From positions 372,001 through 436,000 of the forward strand of contig NZ_CP076607.1 in the NCBI RefSeq assembly GCF_018966525.1: a stretch of 64,000 bases of DNA, read 5' to 3'. The first letter of the stretch is position 1. Every line of letters starts with the position of its first letter. The notes under the pieces are model-generated. The model was not told where the DNA came from, ran no database searches, and worked only from the letters and a program-made list of their open reading frames with translations. The position numbers and the translations under genes were made by a program. Below are positions 41,886-51,602 of this stretch, piece after piece. The DNA is from Paenibacillus sophorae (GTDB taxonomy: Bacteria; Bacillota; Bacilli; Paenibacillales; Paenibacillaceae).

Positions 41886-42959
41886 TTAATCGTTATTCAT
41901 CTTAAACTTCAGGAACAGCTCGTTGTAGTGCGCAAGCATGCGCTTGCCGAGATTGTCGTACACCTCAAGCTTGTCAGTGATTGCTTTAGGCGGATAGAAG
42001 CGCTCATCCCCGGAAATATCCTCCGGCAGCAGCGCCAGCGCATCCTTGTTCGGCGTAGAGTAGCCGACATATTCGGCATTCTGCGCTGCCACCTCCGGCC
42101 GAAGCATGAAGTTAATGAACTTGTACGCTCCCTCCACATTCGCCGCCGAGCGCGGAATGACGAGATTGTCGGCCCACACGTTCGAGCCTTCCTCCGGCAC
42201 GACATAATCCAGCTTGTCGTTCTCGTCCATAATCTCTGCGGCGTCTCCTGACCAGACGAGGCCGACAGCGGCCTCCTCATTCGCCAGCAGCATTTTGATT
42301 TCGTCGCCGACAATCGCTTTGACATTAGGCGACAGGGCGTTCAGCTTCTTCAGCGCTCCCTGCAAATGCTCCTCGCTGGTGTCGTTCAGGGAATAATGCA
42401 GGCTGTTCAGCGCCATGCCCATCACCTCCCGCGCTCCGTCCAGCAGCAGGATATTATTTTTCAGCCGACTGTCCCACAGGTCATTCCAGCTCTTAAAGGT
42501 TAGTCCGTGAGTCAGCTCAGGATTATAGATAATGCCGACCGTTCCCCAAAAGTACGGAACCGAGTAGCGGTTGCCTTCGTCAAACGACAGGCTCATGAAC
42601 CTGGGGTCAATATGGGACAGATTCGGCAGCTTGCTGTGGTCGAGCTGCAGGAGCAGGTTTTCCTCTTTCATTTTGGCGATGGCGTAATCGGAAGGAACCA
42701 CAAGGTCAAAGTTCGTGCCCCCCTGCTCGATCTTCGTCAGCATCGCCTCATTGGAATCGAAGGTCTGGTAAATGACCGTAATCCCCGTCTCCTTCTGGAA
42801 CTGCGTCAGCAGCTCTGGATCAATGTAGTCGCCCCAGTTATAGATGGTCAGCGTGTTGCCGCCGGAGTAGCCTTCGCTTTTGTTCATCCAGGCTCCAAGG
42901 TACATCAGGGCAAACGCCGCAATCATTACCGCTAAAAAAGCATTCACGAGCTGCTTCAT
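41886..42959 (-). CDS. potD: Spermidine/putrescine-binding protein PotD
   Basis: This 357-residue polyamine-binding protein has the family start of the mature domain, LTIYNWGDYIDPELLTQF, with the Trp that stacks on polyamines. It also has VVPSDYAIAKM and YFWGTVGIIYNP. The N-terminus has a hydrophobic segment (residues 8-23) but no lipobox cysteine, so it may be retained by an uncleaved anchor. It is the last gene of potABCD and overlaps potC as ATGA. Assignment is firm; the preference between putrescine and spermidine is open. Confidence 0.9.
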   Translation of the reverse strand: MKQLVNAFLAVMIAAFALMYLGAWMNKSEGYSGGNTLTIYNWGDYIDPELLTQFQKETGITVIYQTFDSNEAMLTKIEQGGTNFDLVVPSDYAIAKMKEENLLLQLDHSKLPNLSHIDPRFMSLSFDEGNRYSVPYFWGTVGIIYNPELTHGLTFKSWNDLWDSRLKNNILLLDGAREVMGMALNSLHYSLNDTSEEHLQGALKKLNALSPNVKAIVGDEIKMLLANEEAAVGLVWSGDAAEIMDENDKLDYVVPEEGSNVWADNLVIPRSAANVEGAYKFINFMLRPEVAAQNAEYVGYSTPNKDALALLPEDISGDERFYPPKAITDKLEVYDNLGKRMLAHYNELFLKFKMNND

Positions 42960-43777
42960 CTAGGCACCCCCGCTTCGGCCGTCCGTTCCGCTGAGGGCTT
43001 CTTGGCTTTTTTGGCCGTCAGGAAGTAGTAGCCTACCACCAACAGCACCGTGAACAGGAAGATCAGCGTGGACAGCGCGTTAATCGACAGCGACACGCCC
43101 TGCCGCGCCCGCGAATAGATTTCCACGGAGAGGGTCGAATAGCCGTTGCCCGTTACGAAGAACGTTACCGCGAAATCGTCCAGCGAATAGGTGAGCGCCA
43201 TGAAAAATCCGCTGAAAATGCCCGGCCGGATGACCGGCAGAATGACCTTCGTCAGCACATCTCTGCGGGTTGCGCCGAGATCGCGGGCGGCGTCGGTAAG
43301 CGTCGGGCTCATCTCCTCCAGATGCGGCAGAATCATCAGCACCGCAATGGGCACACTGAAGGCGATATGCGAGAGCAGCACAGAAGAGAATCCGAGCTTC
43401 ACACCCGCAATCGTGAACAAAATGAGAAACGAAGCGCCAATAATGACATCGGGACTGACGATCAGCACATTGTTAAGCGACAAGAGGGTATTCTTGGCTC
43501 GGCGGCTGCGGACATGCTGAATCGCCAGTGCGCCGATCACCGCGATGATCGTGGCGATGGCAGAGGACAGCAGCGCGATCACCAGCGTATTGATCACGAT
43601 GATGATCAGCCGCGTATCCTGCACCACTTCGCGGTAGTAATCGAGCGTAAAGCCTTCAAATTCATGCATCGTGCCGCCGCTGTTGAACGAGTAGTACATC
43701 AGGTAGAAAATCGGCGCGTACAGCACGATAAAGACAAGCGCCAGGTACAGATTGGACCACCGATTTCTATTTTCCAT
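42956..43777 (-). CDS. potC: Polyamine ABC transporter permease PotC
   Basis: This 273-residue permease has six membrane segments and the coupling motif LTDAARDLGATRRDVLTKVILP near residue 175. LYAPIFYLMYYSFNSG marks the conserved PotC start. ATG 43777 follows AAAGGAG; it overlaps the end of potB by 11 bp. With PotB it forms the channel. Confidence 0.9.
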   Translation of the reverse strand: MENRNRWSNLYLALVFIVLYAPIFYLMYYSFNSGGTMHEFEGFTLDYYREVVQDTRLIIIVINTLVIALLSSAIATIIAVIGALAIQHVRSRRAKNTLLSLNNVLIVSPDVIIGASFLILFTIAGVKLGFSSVLLSHIAFSVPIAVLMILPHLEEMSPTLTDAARDLGATRRDVLTKVILPVIRPGIFSGFFMALTYSLDDFAVTFFVTGNGYSTLSVEIYSRARQGVSLSINALSTLIFLFTVLLVVGYYFLTAKKAKKPSAERTAEAGVPR

Positions 43778-44576
43778 TCCGCGCTCCTTTCCGTCCGCCC
43801 GCAAGGACCATCACAAGGGCCATGACGACGATCAGGAACACGGCGACAGTCGAGCCCATTCCCCAGTCCTGCGTGACCAGAAAATGCTGCTCAATGGCCG
43901 TGCCCAGCGTAATAACCCGGTTGCCCGCGATCAGACGGGTGATCATAAACAGGGACAGCGCCGGAATGAAGACCGCCATGCAGCCCGAACGCACGCCCGA
44001 GACCGTCAGCGGGAACACCACCCGCCGGAATGTCGTCCAGCCGGAAGCGCCCAGATCGCGAGCCGCTGACAGCAGCGTCGGATTCAGATCTTCGAGCGCG
44101 CTGAAGATGGGCAGAATCATGAACGGGATAAAAATATAGACCGACACAAACACAAAGCTGAAGCCCGTAAACAAAATCTGCTTCTCCCCGATGCCGAGCA
44201 CATCCAAAATACTGTTAACCGGACCGAAGGTGCCGAAAATGCCGATAAATGCGTATGTCTTCAGCAGCAGATTAATCCAGGTCGGCAAAATAATGAGCAG
44301 CAGCCAAAGCTGTTTGTGCTTCGTTCGTGTCAACAGCCAGGCGGCCGGGTAGGCTACCAATAACGAGAACACTGTAATCAAGAACGCGTACCAGAACGAG
44401 CTGAGCGTCATTTTTAAATAAACCGGGGCGAAAAAATTGGCGTAATTGGACAGCGTCAGCTTCCCGTTCAGATCAAAGAGCGAGTAATAAAGGATGAGCA
44501 GCACCGGCGCAATGACGAACAGGGCAATCCATAAATAATACGGGATAAGGTAGACTTGTTTGGCTTTACTTGTCAT
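43767..44576 (-). CDS. potB: Polyamine ABC transporter permease PotB
   Basis: This 269-residue permease has LLSAARDLGASGWTTFRRVVFP as its coupling loop and PYYLWIALFVIAPVLLILYY as its first membrane segment. The start is ATG 44576 behind GGAG; it overlaps the end of potA by 11 bp. The overlaps between all four genes suggest tightly coordinated translation. Confidence 0.9.
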   Translation of the reverse strand: MTSKAKQVYLIPYYLWIALFVIAPVLLILYYSLFDLNGKLTLSNYANFFAPVYLKMTLSSFWYAFLITVFSLLVAYPAAWLLTRTKHKQLWLLLIILPTWINLLLKTYAFIGIFGTFGPVNSILDVLGIGEKQILFTGFSFVFVSVYIFIPFMILPIFSALEDLNPTLLSAARDLGASGWTTFRRVVFPLTVSGVRSGCMAVFIPALSLFMITRLIAGNRVITLGTAIEQHFLVTQDWGMGSTVAVFLIVVMALVMVLAGGRKGARNGK

Positions 44577-45681
44577 GCTGCTCCACCTCGCCGTAAGCTT
44601 CCAGACGTCTGTCGAATTCTTCCTCCGTTTCGCCAAATCTCATGACATGGATGGCCTCGGGGTCAAAATGCAGGCCGATCTCGCTCCCGACTTCCGCCTT
44701 GCGCGTCGAGTGAACGAGCCATTCCTGCCCGGATTCGTCGTAGCAGCTGATTTCATAATGTACGCCCCTGAACAATTGGCTGTCCACGCGCACGCGCAGC
44801 TTCCCTTGCTCCAGAGGAACGATCTCCAGGTCTTCGGGACGGATGACGATCTCGATCGGCTCATTCCGGCGCAGGCCCGCATCCACACATTCAAATCTGC
44901 GACCGTTAAACTCTACGAGATAGTCTTCGATCATCACCCCCGGCACGATATTCGACTCTCCAATAAAATCGGCCACAAACCGGTTGATCGGCTCGTCGTA
45001 AATATCGTTAGGCGTACCGCTCTGCTCAATTTTTCCCTTGTTCATGACAAAAATCCAGTCCGACATCGCCAGCGCCTCCTCCTGGTCATGGGTGACGAAG
45101 ATGAAGGTGATACCCAGCCGCTGCTGCATTTCGCGCAAAATGTACTGCATCTCCGTACGCAGCTTCAAATCAAGCGCGGACAGAGGCTCATCGAGCAGCA
45201 GCACTTGCGGCTCGTTGACGATGGCGCGGGCAATCGCTACGCGCTGACGCTGTCCGCCCGACATCTCGCTCACGGCGCGCCGCTCATATCCGGCCAGGTT
45301 GACGAAGCGCAGCGCTTCCTGCACCTTTTGCTCGATTGCCTGCTTCTTCAGCTTCTTGATCCGCAGTCCAAACGCCACATTCTCGAACACGTTCAGGTGC
45401 GGAAACAGGGCGTAATCCTGAAACACCGTATTGACCTGGCGCTCATTGGCGGGAATGCGGTTGATGACCTTGCCGTCCATATAAATGGAACCTTCTGTCG
45501 GTTCGGCAAAGCCTGCGATCAGGCGCAGAATGGTTGTCTTGCCGCAGCCGGAGGGCCCGAGCAGTGTGTAGAACTTGCCCCGTTCGATATCAAAGCTGAC
45601 CCCTTTGAGCACCGGCTCTTCATCGTCGTATCGTTTGGTGACGTTCTCAAAAGAAATAATGGTTGGTTCCTGAATAGCTAT
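44566..45681 (-). CDS. potA: Polyamine ABC transporter ATPase PotA, apparent ATA start
   Basis: This ATPase has Walker A GPSGCGKTT, signature MSGGQRQRVAIARAI, Walker B VLLLDEPLSALD and a C-terminal TOBE domain. The first strand of the ABC domain, IISFENVTKRYDDEEPVL, is encoded in frame but has no ATG, GTG or TTG before it. Upstream of that, GGGGAGG at 45691-45697 is followed, 9 nt later, by ATA GCT ATT CAG. The best reading is initiation at ATA 45681, giving 371 residues. Starting at GTG 45612 would remove the first strand and has no ribosome binding site. It heads the potABCD operon. Confidence 0.85.
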   Translation of the reverse strand: MAIQEPTIISFENVTKRYDDEEPVLKGVSFDIERGKFYTLLGPSGCGKTTILRLIAGFAEPTEGSIYMDGKVINRIPANERQVNTVFQDYALFPHLNVFENVAFGLRIKKLKKQAIEQKVQEALRFVNLAGYERRAVSEMSGGQRQRVAIARAIVNEPQVLLLDEPLSALDLKLRTEMQYILREMQQRLGITFIFVTHDQEEALAMSDWIFVMNKGKIEQSGTPNDIYDEPINRFVADFIGESNIVPGVMIEDYLVEFNGRRFECVDAGLRRNEPIEIVIRPEDLEIVPLEQGKLRVRVDSQLFRGVHYEISCYDESGQEWLVHSTRKAEVGSEIGLHFDPEAIHVMRFGETEEEFDRRLEAYGEVEQHDK

Positions 45682-45863
45682 GACTGACGACCTCCCCGCA
45701 TATAAATGGAGTATTCCCTGCTTTTCCGCAGAATTCGACCATTGTCCAATAAGCCTATCATACCCGGTTTTTCGCTCCCCGGCATTCTTTCTTTTTCTAA
45801 GCAGCGTTCACGTTGTTCGTAATGTTGTAATAACTGCCCGCTGAACCTTTACCTCAAGGGTGA

Positions 45864-45869
45864 TATAAT
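45864..45869 (+). promoter_or_regulatory. Extended -10 promoter of the FUSC gene
   Basis: TGA-TATAAT at 45861-45869, about 60 bp before the start codon; no convincing -35. The 247-bp gap between potA and this gene shows no other clear signal. Confidence 0.5.
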
Positions 45870-45928
45870 GAAAGTAACTGAAAACATTATATTTTTTTTA
45901 AAATTTTTCGAAAAGAGATGACGAACAC

Positions 45929-47026
45929 ATGAACGAGGGGCTGCAGGAGCGCCTTGAAAAATTTGGTTTTTCGCTATATATGATACGGGTTACGCTGGCA
46001 GCCTCGATTTCCTGGATGGCTGTTCACGCTATGTACGGCGGCGAGTTCTCCTATTTCGCACCGCTGGCTGCGATTCTGATCACCCAGGGCAGCGTCAAGG
46101 CTTCGCTGGAAAAGGGCATCTACCGGCTGCTCGGTATTGTTCTCGGCGGAACCGTCAGCCTGATGATCGGCCATTTCTTCAATGTCGGGCCGCTGTCGAT
46201 CCTGCTGATTCTGCTAATTGGCCTTGGCGTGGCGACCGCCTGCCGGATCAACTTCCAGGCCATTACGCAGGTTGGTGTCACTTCGGTGCTGGCACTGACC
46301 TTCTTACAGGATCATTATGTAATGTTTAGAGCCACGGAAACGCTGATTGGCGTGGCCTTCGCTCTGCTCTTCAATGTAATTATCGTACCGCCCAAGGGCT
46401 TCGTCAACGTTAAGAGTAAGGCCTTCGCAGGAACCTTGCTGCTCGCCGACGGACTGAACGGACTCGCGCCGGGACGGGATGAGAACAGCCAGGCCGAAGC
46501 TTTGAAGCGGTCCGGACAGCTGCTTAAGGACAGCGCGCAGAAACAAAGCGAGATGCTCTTTACTCTATCCCATGTTCCCTGCATAAATGATTTGTCCGTC
46601 ATGAAGAAGTCGATCTCCCATTTACAAACCATGCATGGGTATGTGAAAGAAATCGCAGCTGAAATACGGCTGCTGCCGCCGCATTACGCCTCCGCCGACT
46701 GGATGCAGAAGACGCTGAGCGCTTCAGCCGACTGCATTGCTATCTTCGGGGCTAAGACTTTGTCGGATACGGAATGCCGCAGCTCGCTTCCGGAAGCTCT
46801 GCGCCGTGCCCGCGAGCTTCAGCTCGCCAGCTTCTCCGAGCTTCAAGGGAACTGCCCGCTGACCGCCATCCGCGATCTCGGCGCCGTCTTCTCGCATCTG
46901 AACCGGCTGCTGGATGAGGTGGAACGCGCTGATCACGCCGTCATCTCCGCCGCTCCGCAGCGCGCCCGCGCCCGTCTGGAACGCGCCGTGCGCTTTGCAA
47001 AAAAGGGACTCTCCCACAAGCTTTAA
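45929..47026 (+). CDS. FUSC-family (aromatic acid exporter-like) membrane protein
   Basis: This 365-residue protein has an N-terminal FUSC-type membrane half (about residues 15-160, with GIYRLLGIVLGGTVSLMIG and ATETLIGVAFALLFNVIIVPP) and a C-terminal cytosolic helical half. The architecture matches the YgaE/ArAE group of small exporters or scaffolds. The substrate is unknown. A terminator hairpin overlaps the stop codon. Confidence 0.82.
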   Translation: MNEGLQERLEKFGFSLYMIRVTLAASISWMAVHAMYGGEFSYFAPLAAILITQGSVKASLEKGIYRLLGIVLGGTVSLMIGHFFNVGPLSILLILLIGLGVATACRINFQAITQVGVTSVLALTFLQDHYVMFRATETLIGVAFALLFNVIIVPPKGFVNVKSKAFAGTLLLADGLNGLAPGRDENSQAEALKRSGQLLKDSAQKQSEMLFTLSHVPCINDLSVMKKSISHLQTMHGYVKEIAAEIRLLPPHYASADWMQKTLSASADCIAIFGAKTLSDTECRSSLPEALRRARELQLASFSELQGNCPLTAIRDLGAVFSHLNRLLDEVERADHAVISAAPQRARARLERAVRFAKKGLSHKL

Positions 47027-47050
47027 GCTTGGGAGCGTCCCTTTCTTTTA
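47005..47050 (+). terminator. Terminator overlapping the FUSC gene stop codon
   Basis: GGGAC-CTCCC-CAAGCTT pairs with AAGCTTGGGAG-GTCCC, followed by TTTCTTTT. The stop codon lies in the loop side of the hairpin, so the last codons are part of the stem. Confidence 0.85.
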
Positions 47051-47073
47051 TATGAGGAGTATAAGCTGCGCCG

Positions 47074-47679
47074 TTATTGATCCTCGTAAACCGGCCGATC
47101 CAAATCGAATATCCGTCCAATCGCGCTGTACGACGATCCGGCCAGGCGGCTGACCGGCTTCAGCTTGCCGATGTCGATCCGGCCGTTATGGATGAGATCA
47201 TCCCGTACATAGAAGCTCAGCACCTCGCCGATGAACACATCGAAATGCCCCAGCTCCACATACTGCGCAAGGCGGCATTCCATCGCAACCGGACTTTCCT
47301 GCACCCGCGGCACCGCCACCGTGCTGCCGGGAACGGCCGTCAGTCCCGCCAGCTCCAGCTCGCTGATATGAGCGGGTGCACTGATGGACGTGTGATTGAT
47401 CGCCTCAATGTTATCCTCGTCCGTGACATGCACGACGAATTCCTGATTCGCCAGAATATTACGCGCCGTATCCTTCAGCGTGCCGTCCGCACGCCGTCCG
47501 CAGGAGAACATGACCATCGGCGGATCTTCGTTCACGATGTTAAAAAAGCTGAATGGAGCCGCATTGACGATCCCTTCCGCATTGATGGAGGTAACGAAAG
47601 CGATAGGTCTTGGCACCACGCTGCCGATCAGCAGCTTGTAATTGTCGTGGACCGTCTGGTCTTTCATTTTACTGATCAT
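47074..47679 (-). CDS. Flavin reductase family (DIM6/NTAB) protein
   Basis: This 201-residue FMN-binding split-barrel protein has IGSVVPRPIAFVTSIN at the start, AAPFSFFNIVNEDPPMVMFS and the LGHFDVFIGEVLSFYV core. Members reduce free FMN with NAD(P)H or bind flavin for partner oxygenases. GGAGG precedes ATG 47679. It lies 23 bp downstream of an EamA exporter, so they share an operon. Confidence 0.87.
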   Translation of the reverse strand: MISKMKDQTVHDNYKLLIGSVVPRPIAFVTSINAEGIVNAAPFSFFNIVNEDPPMVMFSCGRRADGTLKDTARNILANQEFVVHVTDEDNIEAINHTSISAPAHISELELAGLTAVPGSTVAVPRVQESPVAMECRLAQYVELGHFDVFIGEVLSFYVRDDLIHNGRIDIGKLKPVSRLAGSSYSAIGRIFDLDRPVYEDQ

Positions 47680-47702
47680 AATTTTCCTCCTTCAAGAGCT
47701 TG

Positions 47703-48596
47703 TCATTCAGCCGCTATAGGCGCCGGCCGGCGCCATATCCGGACATTGACCAGTATAATGCTGATTACGACCAGAATCAGGCCTACCACCAGATTAACCG
47801 TTATCTTCTCATTTAGGAAGAGGACGCTTGCGCCGATGGAGACAAGCGGGACCAAAAAAGTATAGGAGGCAACTTTTCCGGCTTCTCCCTCGTTAATCAG
47901 CTTGAAATACACCAACCAGCCGAGAGCGATGACAAATACGGAAATGAACAGCGTGTTGGCAACAAAAGCGGTATTCCATCTGATGGCTTTCCACGGCTCG
48001 GCTGCGCTGCCGGCGGCCAGCAGAATGAGCCCCCCGAGTGTGATCTGCATGGCAGTCATCCACAGCATATCGACCCGCACTGCGTTTCGCTTCATATACA
48101 CCGTCCCAAGTGCCCAGCACAGGGCGGTGGCAAGCGCAAGAAAGATACCGAGCAGCGAGATGCTGCCGGTCAGGCCGCCTACGCTCAAGCAGGCTACGCC
48201 CAGAAAACCTAGCGCGAGCCCCGCCATTTTTTGCCCATGCATCTCTTCCCCTAGCCACATCCAGGAGAAAATCCCGAGCAGCACCGGCTGAAGAAATACG
48301 ATCGCCGAGAACAGCCCCGCCGGTACGTACTGCAGTCCAATCGTTTGGACGCCGTAATACAGCGCTATGCTTAACAGGGCGGAGCTCAAATATACCGGCC
48401 ACAGTATCTTAAACCGAAGCAGCCGCGCTTTGGGCAGCGCGATCAGGATCAGCAAGACACCTCCGATTACGGTACGAATGCCCGAGAACAGCAGCGGCGG
48501 CGCGTATTCCAGCGCTATTTTGGATAACGGCCAGTTAATGCCCCAGACCAGCACGAGAAAAGTTAATAAAAGAACTGCGGATTTTTGCCGAGGCAT
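47703..48596 (-). CDS. EamA-family (DMT) transporter
   Basis: This 297-residue protein of ten hydrophobic segments in two EamA repeats has LLTFLVLVWGINWPLSKIAL at the start, LALGFLGVACLSVGG in the middle and VASYTFLVPLVSIGASVLFLNE late. It is the first gene of a unit with a flavin reductase. The substrate is unknown; the pairing does not identify it. Confidence 0.87.
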   Translation of the reverse strand: MPRQKSAVLLLTFLVLVWGINWPLSKIALEYAPPLLFSGIRTVIGGVLLILIALPKARLLRFKILWPVYLSSALLSIALYYGVQTIGLQYVPAGLFSAIVFLQPVLLGIFSWMWLGEEMHGQKMAGLALGFLGVACLSVGGLTGSISLLGIFLALATALCWALGTVYMKRNAVRVDMLWMTAMQITLGGLILLAAGSAAEPWKAIRWNTAFVANTLFISVFVIALGWLVYFKLINEGEAGKVASYTFLVPLVSIGASVLFLNEKITVNLVVGLILVVISIILVNVRIWRRPAPIAAE

Positions 48597-48767
48597 AGGG
48601 CCCCTCCTTGTTATTCAGTCTTTTCTGATGATACAATATTTTCAAGCATAAATAAAATGAATATTTATTATAAGTAGGATACCAAATTTGTTATGAACAA
48701 AGGGCGAATCATCACTTACGCAGCGCTGCATAGCGCGGTAATAATAATTTTTGAGGAGAGTGGAAGC

Positions 48768-49745
48768 ATGAAATATGAACGTCTCGGGGGAAGCGGACTC
48801 CAGGTATCGCAGCTGGGGCTCGGCACGAACGCCTTTGGCAAGCGAGCAGATCAGGCCGCTTCCACGGCGGTGCTGCACACCGCGCTGGACAACGGGATCA
48901 ACTTCATCGATACCGCTAATATTTATGCCGGAACGGAATCGGAGCGGATTATCGGAGAGGCGCTGGCGGGCAGGAGGCATGAAGCCGTACTGGCGACAAA
49001 GGCCGGACTGGTGAGAAGTCCAGGCCCGGGCGGCAGCGGTTCGTCCAGATTCCATCTGATGCGGGAACTGGAGGACAGTCTTCGTCGCCTCAAGACGGAC
49101 TATGTAGATCTGTACCAGATTCATACCTTTGATCCGCATACTCCGCTCGAAGAGACGCTGCGGACGCTGGATGACATGGTGTCCTCCGGCAAAGTGCGCT
49201 ATATCGGCGCCTCCAATTATGCTGCGTGGGAGCTGATGAAGGCGCTCGGCATCAGCGAACGGATGGGCTATGAGCGCTACGTCTCGCTCCAGTGCAGCTA
49301 CTCTTTGGCCGACCGTACGCCTGAGCGGGAACTCGTTCCGTTCAGTTTGGATCAGGGCGTCGGCATCATCCCGTATTTTCCGCTTGCCGGAGGCATTCTG
49401 ACCGGCAAATACAGCGCGGGAGATGAGGCTCCCGCAGGCTCCAGAGCCGATACCGATCCGAACTTCGCCCGGTTCCTTACCGGCGAACGGATCGCGCTGG
49501 GGCGGGAGACAGCCGCGCTCGCGGCGGAGCTTGGAACATCGCCTGCCGCTCTGTCCCTGGCTTGGCTTATGAGCCGCCCGGCGGTGTCCACCGTTATTGT
49601 CGGTGCTACCCGGGCGGAGCAGCTTCAAGAGAGCCTGAAGAGCATGTCCCTCGCTCTGAACACCGAGATGCAGGAGAAGCTCGAAGCTGTAAGCCGTCCT
49701 TTCATCCACAGCGAGCCGTTTGCGGTGTACCGCCTGCCGGAGTAA
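48768..49745 (+). CDS. Aldo/keto reductase
   Basis: This 325-residue AKR has the catalytic tetrad visible as D in FIDTANIY with its Tyr, K in LATKAG and H in QIHTFDP, and a C-terminal NADPH-binding region IVGATRAEQLQESL. The fold belongs to the YqkF/IolS branch. ATG 48768 follows GAGGAG. It probably reduces an aldehyde or ketone with NADPH; the natural substrate is unknown. The gene stands alone. Confidence 0.9.
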   Translation: MKYERLGGSGLQVSQLGLGTNAFGKRADQAASTAVLHTALDNGINFIDTANIYAGTESERIIGEALAGRRHEAVLATKAGLVRSPGPGGSGSSRFHLMRELEDSLRRLKTDYVDLYQIHTFDPHTPLEETLRTLDDMVSSGKVRYIGASNYAAWELMKALGISERMGYERYVSLQCSYSLADRTPERELVPFSLDQGVGIIPYFPLAGGILTGKYSAGDEAPAGSRADTDPNFARFLTGERIALGRETAALAAELGTSPAALSLAWLMSRPAVSTVIVGATRAEQLQESLKSMSLALNTEMQEKLEAVSRPFIHSEPFAVYRLPE

Positions 49746-50047
49746 AGAGCGCCGCCAGGGCCGCATACGGATGTATTCTCCGGCAGTTCCGGCCTCGGTC
49801 GAAGAAATTCCTTGATTGAGTATAGGCTCGGCCAAAGTTAGCGTATCGGCGCTTGGATGACCGGTATTTTCCACACCTACTGTACAGTTCAAGCGCCCTT
49901 GTTCAAAGGGCCTTCCCCATTGGTAAATTGAGGTAAATAATTCCTTTGCCATCGACAAATTCGGACAAGCTATTTATCCCAAAGCTGGTATACTACAGGA
50001 AAAATCGGCTATGATCCGATTTATACCATTACAGGGAGGAACGAAAT
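49746..50047. promoter_or_regulatory. Intergenic region with protease promoter
   Basis: In this 302-bp gap only an extended -10 element, TGG-TATACT at 49986-49994, is convincing. It lies about 54 bp before the protease start codon. No gene or clear hairpin terminator for the aldo/keto reductase is seen. Confidence 0.5.
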
Positions 50048-51505
50048 TTGAAAACAAAGGTCGCTGCTGTCGTAGGTTCAATGCTGGTCGCCACCAGCCT
50101 GTTAGCGGGGTCCGGGTATGCCAAGCCGGCCAACCAGGCGCCTCAGAAACAAAAGTATGTCATCGCATTTAAATCTTCACTTCCCTCAGACTATGAAACG
50201 ATTGTAACGAAGGCGGGCGGTACAGTACTTCGGGCTATCCCGGAATTGGGCGGACTGGAAGCTGAATCCGAAAGACAGGATTTTCTTTCGAATCTGAACG
50301 GGATTTCCGGCATACAAGCGGCCAACCCCGAATTGGAGTACAAGCTGGATGAAGATATTGCGACTGCCGACGGCCAGCCGGTGACCGATATTCCGCAGGA
50401 CGCCGAGACGTATTGGCCTTATCAATGGGACATCCAGCGGATTACGAATAACGGGGCCTCCTACAAGCTGGAAACAGGCGGGACGACGAACCCCGACGGA
50501 ACGGTGACGCACAAAGCGGTTGTAGGCGTCATCGATACGGGAATCGACGCTGAACACCCTGACCTGAAGGCGAATTTCCTCGGGGGCGTGAACTTTGTCC
50601 CGGCAGGTGTAGACGCCAGTGAAACAGGAGATCCGAACGATATCAGGGACCGCGAAGGCCACGGCACGCATGTGGCGGGCTCTATAGCCGCAGACGGCAA
50701 GGTCAAAGGCGTAGGTCCCGGCCTCGGCATCCGTTCGTACCGCGTATTCGCAGCAGAGGGCGGCGCGCCAACTTCATGGATCGCCGCAGCAGTCGTACAG
50801 GCGGCCAATGACAAGGTCGACGTCATCAATCTGTCGCTCGGGGGGTACGACGGCATTGCCAGATACACCTATAACGGCCTCAAGTACAACGATGTGGCGG
50901 ATTTCCTCCTCTGGAAGCGCGCACTTCAGTATGCCGTTGGCCGAAACGTTACGGTCGTGGCGGCCTCCGGGAACGATTCGCTGAATCTGAACGACTCGCA
51001 TGCTGTAGTCGACTATATGAACCAAACGTACGGCTACCTCGGCCTGAACTTCAAAAGCGCCGTGAAAGAAGTGCCGGGCACACTGCCGGGCGTCATTAAC
51101 GTCTCTTCGTCGAATCAATGGTCTTCGGACAAGATCGCGTTCTATTCCAACTACGGCAGCACGATCGACGTCGCGGCTCCCGGCGGGGACAACGGTCCGG
51201 TCTATGACGCCAGCCGAAATCTCGATGAGCGGGATTTCCATTTCCGCACGCTCAGCACATGGCCGACCTATCTGGCTCCTTACTTCACCTCGAACCTGAC
51301 GGGCTATGCGCTGCTGCACGGCACTTCGATGGCAGCTCCAAAGGTGGCGGGCATTGCGGGCGTCATCAAGGCCGCTCACCCGGAATATACGCCGGCCCAG
51401 GTGCAGTCGCTCATCAAGCAGACGGCCAACGATCTAGGGAAGCCGGGGCAAGATCCTCTGTTCGGCTCGGGCGAAGCCAATATATTCAATGCATTAAGCC
51501 GATAA
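50048..51505 (+). CDS. Secreted subtilisin-like serine protease (S8)
   Basis: This 485-residue exported peptidase starts at TTG 50048 behind GGGAGG. A signal peptide (ending near GYAKPA) precedes an I9-type propeptide (about residues 35-95) and a subtilase domain. The catalytic triad is visible as D163 in VIDTGID, H205 in GHGTHVAG and S427 in GTSMAAP. N309 in AASGND is the oxyanion residue. An insertion of about 60 residues (310-370) lies after the oxyanion Asn. It is probably an extracellular scavenging protease; a leader-peptide protease role is less likely because no bacteriocin genes are nearby. Confidence 0.92.
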   Translation: MKTKVAAVVGSMLVATSLLAGSGYAKPANQAPQKQKYVIAFKSSLPSDYETIVTKAGGTVLRAIPELGGLEAESERQDFLSNLNGISGIQAANPELEYKLDEDIATADGQPVTDIPQDAETYWPYQWDIQRITNNGASYKLETGGTTNPDGTVTHKAVVGVIDTGIDAEHPDLKANFLGGVNFVPAGVDASETGDPNDIRDREGHGTHVAGSIAADGKVKGVGPGLGIRSYRVFAAEGGAPTSWIAAAVVQAANDKVDVINLSLGGYDGIARYTYNGLKYNDVADFLLWKRALQYAVGRNVTVVAASGNDSLNLNDSHAVVDYMNQTYGYLGLNFKSAVKEVPGTLPGVINVSSSNQWSSDKIAFYSNYGSTIDVAAPGGDNGPVYDASRNLDERDFHFRTLSTWPTYLAPYFTSNLTGYALLHGTSMAAPKVAGIAGVIKAAHPEYTPAQVQSLIKQTANDLGKPGQDPLFGSGEANIFNALSR

Positions 51506-51602
51506 TCACAGGCGCCGCCGGCCTGAATGGGCAAGCCCCAAACGGCCAAATTTTCAAGTGCAATCCATCTCGTCTCTTCTGGAGACGGAATTTAATGAAC
51601 AG

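Noticed and set aside
44560..45687. Plus-strand open frame of 375 codons
   Set aside because: Antisense to potA, whose motifs are complete.
48642..49958. Minus-strand open frame of 438 codons
   Set aside because: Antisense to the aldo/keto reductase with its complete catalytic tetrad.
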